From assembly GCA_934247875.1 (NCBI GenBank), contig CAKQJZ010000032.1:1-21352 (forward strand): a stretch of DNA of 21,352 bases, in the 5' to 3' direction. Position 1 is the first letter of the stretch. Every line of letters starts with the position of its first letter. Positions 21,344 to 21,352 of this stretch are shown one piece after another. The DNA comes from an uncultured Spirochaetales bacterium (GTDB lineage: Bacteria; Spirochaetota; Spirochaetia; Sphaerochaetales; Sphaerochaetaceae). Under the pieces are notes generated by a model. The model worked only from the letters and a program-made list of their open reading frames with translations, searched no databases and had not been told where the DNA came from. A program made the position numbers and the translations under genes.

Positions 21344-21352
21344 TGTATATTA

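Noticed and set aside
21137..21352. tmRNA, 6S RNA or SRP RNA at the right end
   Set aside because: No SRP core motif, no tmRNA 5' end or tag-like frame, and the length and shape do not fit 6S RNA.
1..21352. CRISPR array, insertion sequence, attachment site or phage genes
   Set aside because: No regularly spaced repeats, transposase, integrase or tRNA-flanking duplications were seen by reading.

Overview
The window is one contiguous stretch of bacterial chromosome, moderately AT-rich, with AGA-rich arginine usage and housekeeping genes mixed with small catabolic operons. The gene content (bacterial AspRS and ProRS, a split transketolase beside a DUF6062-like cysteine protein, RlmE, HtpG, an adenosine deaminase of the HLDGGLRP type, a rhomboid protease and a ROK repressor) suggests an anaerobic host-associated bacterium. 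A spirochaete of the Sphaerochaeta/Treponema kind is my best guess. No rRNA is visible to confirm this, and no phage, IS or CRISPR element was seen.

Layout. 1-3644 (+): aspS, a BaiN/HI0933-type flavoprotein and an unknown 171-residue protein. 3645-6807 (-): a sugar operon of class II aldolase, transketolase N and C subunits and a DUF6062-like protein, tightly packed or overlapping. 6853-8703 (+): proS with a clear promoter and terminator. 8704-10020 (-): an AAA-type ATPase with a nuclease-like C-terminus, whose promoter contains a perfect palindrome. 10071-10163 (-): the last 30 codons of a decayed AraC-family regulator, beside the operon it probably once controlled. 10277-12528 (+): an FGGY pentulose kinase and L-ribulose-5-phosphate 4-epimerase. 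12598-14838 (-): an ankyrin-repeat protein, a terminator and a GH13 alpha-glucosidase. 14989-17349: adenosine deaminase (+), rhomboid protease (-), rlmE (+). 17388-21099: htpG (-), ROK repressor (+), an unusual lipoprotein with three membrane helices (-). 21137-21352: a probable small structured RNA on the minus strand with a strong terminator, then the upstream half of a strong rightward promoter cut off by the window end.

How it fits together. The window combines translation and protein-folding housekeeping (aspS, proS, rlmE, htpG) with entry of sugars into the pentose phosphate pathway: kinase plus epimerase yields D-xylulose-5-phosphate, which a transketolase can use, and a second class II aldolase sits in the transketolase operon. 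Alpha-glucoside hydrolysis and adenosine salvage add carbon and purine scavenging.

The most unusual signal is in gene starts. At least six genes without a Shine-Dalgarno sequence have a -10-like hexamer (TAnnnT) exactly 6 nt before the ATG, so transcription should begin at the start codon itself (leaderless mRNAs). Genes with a Shine-Dalgarno often have the -10 only 6-10 nt upstream of it. Several promoters also carry perfect palindromes that look like repressor operators.
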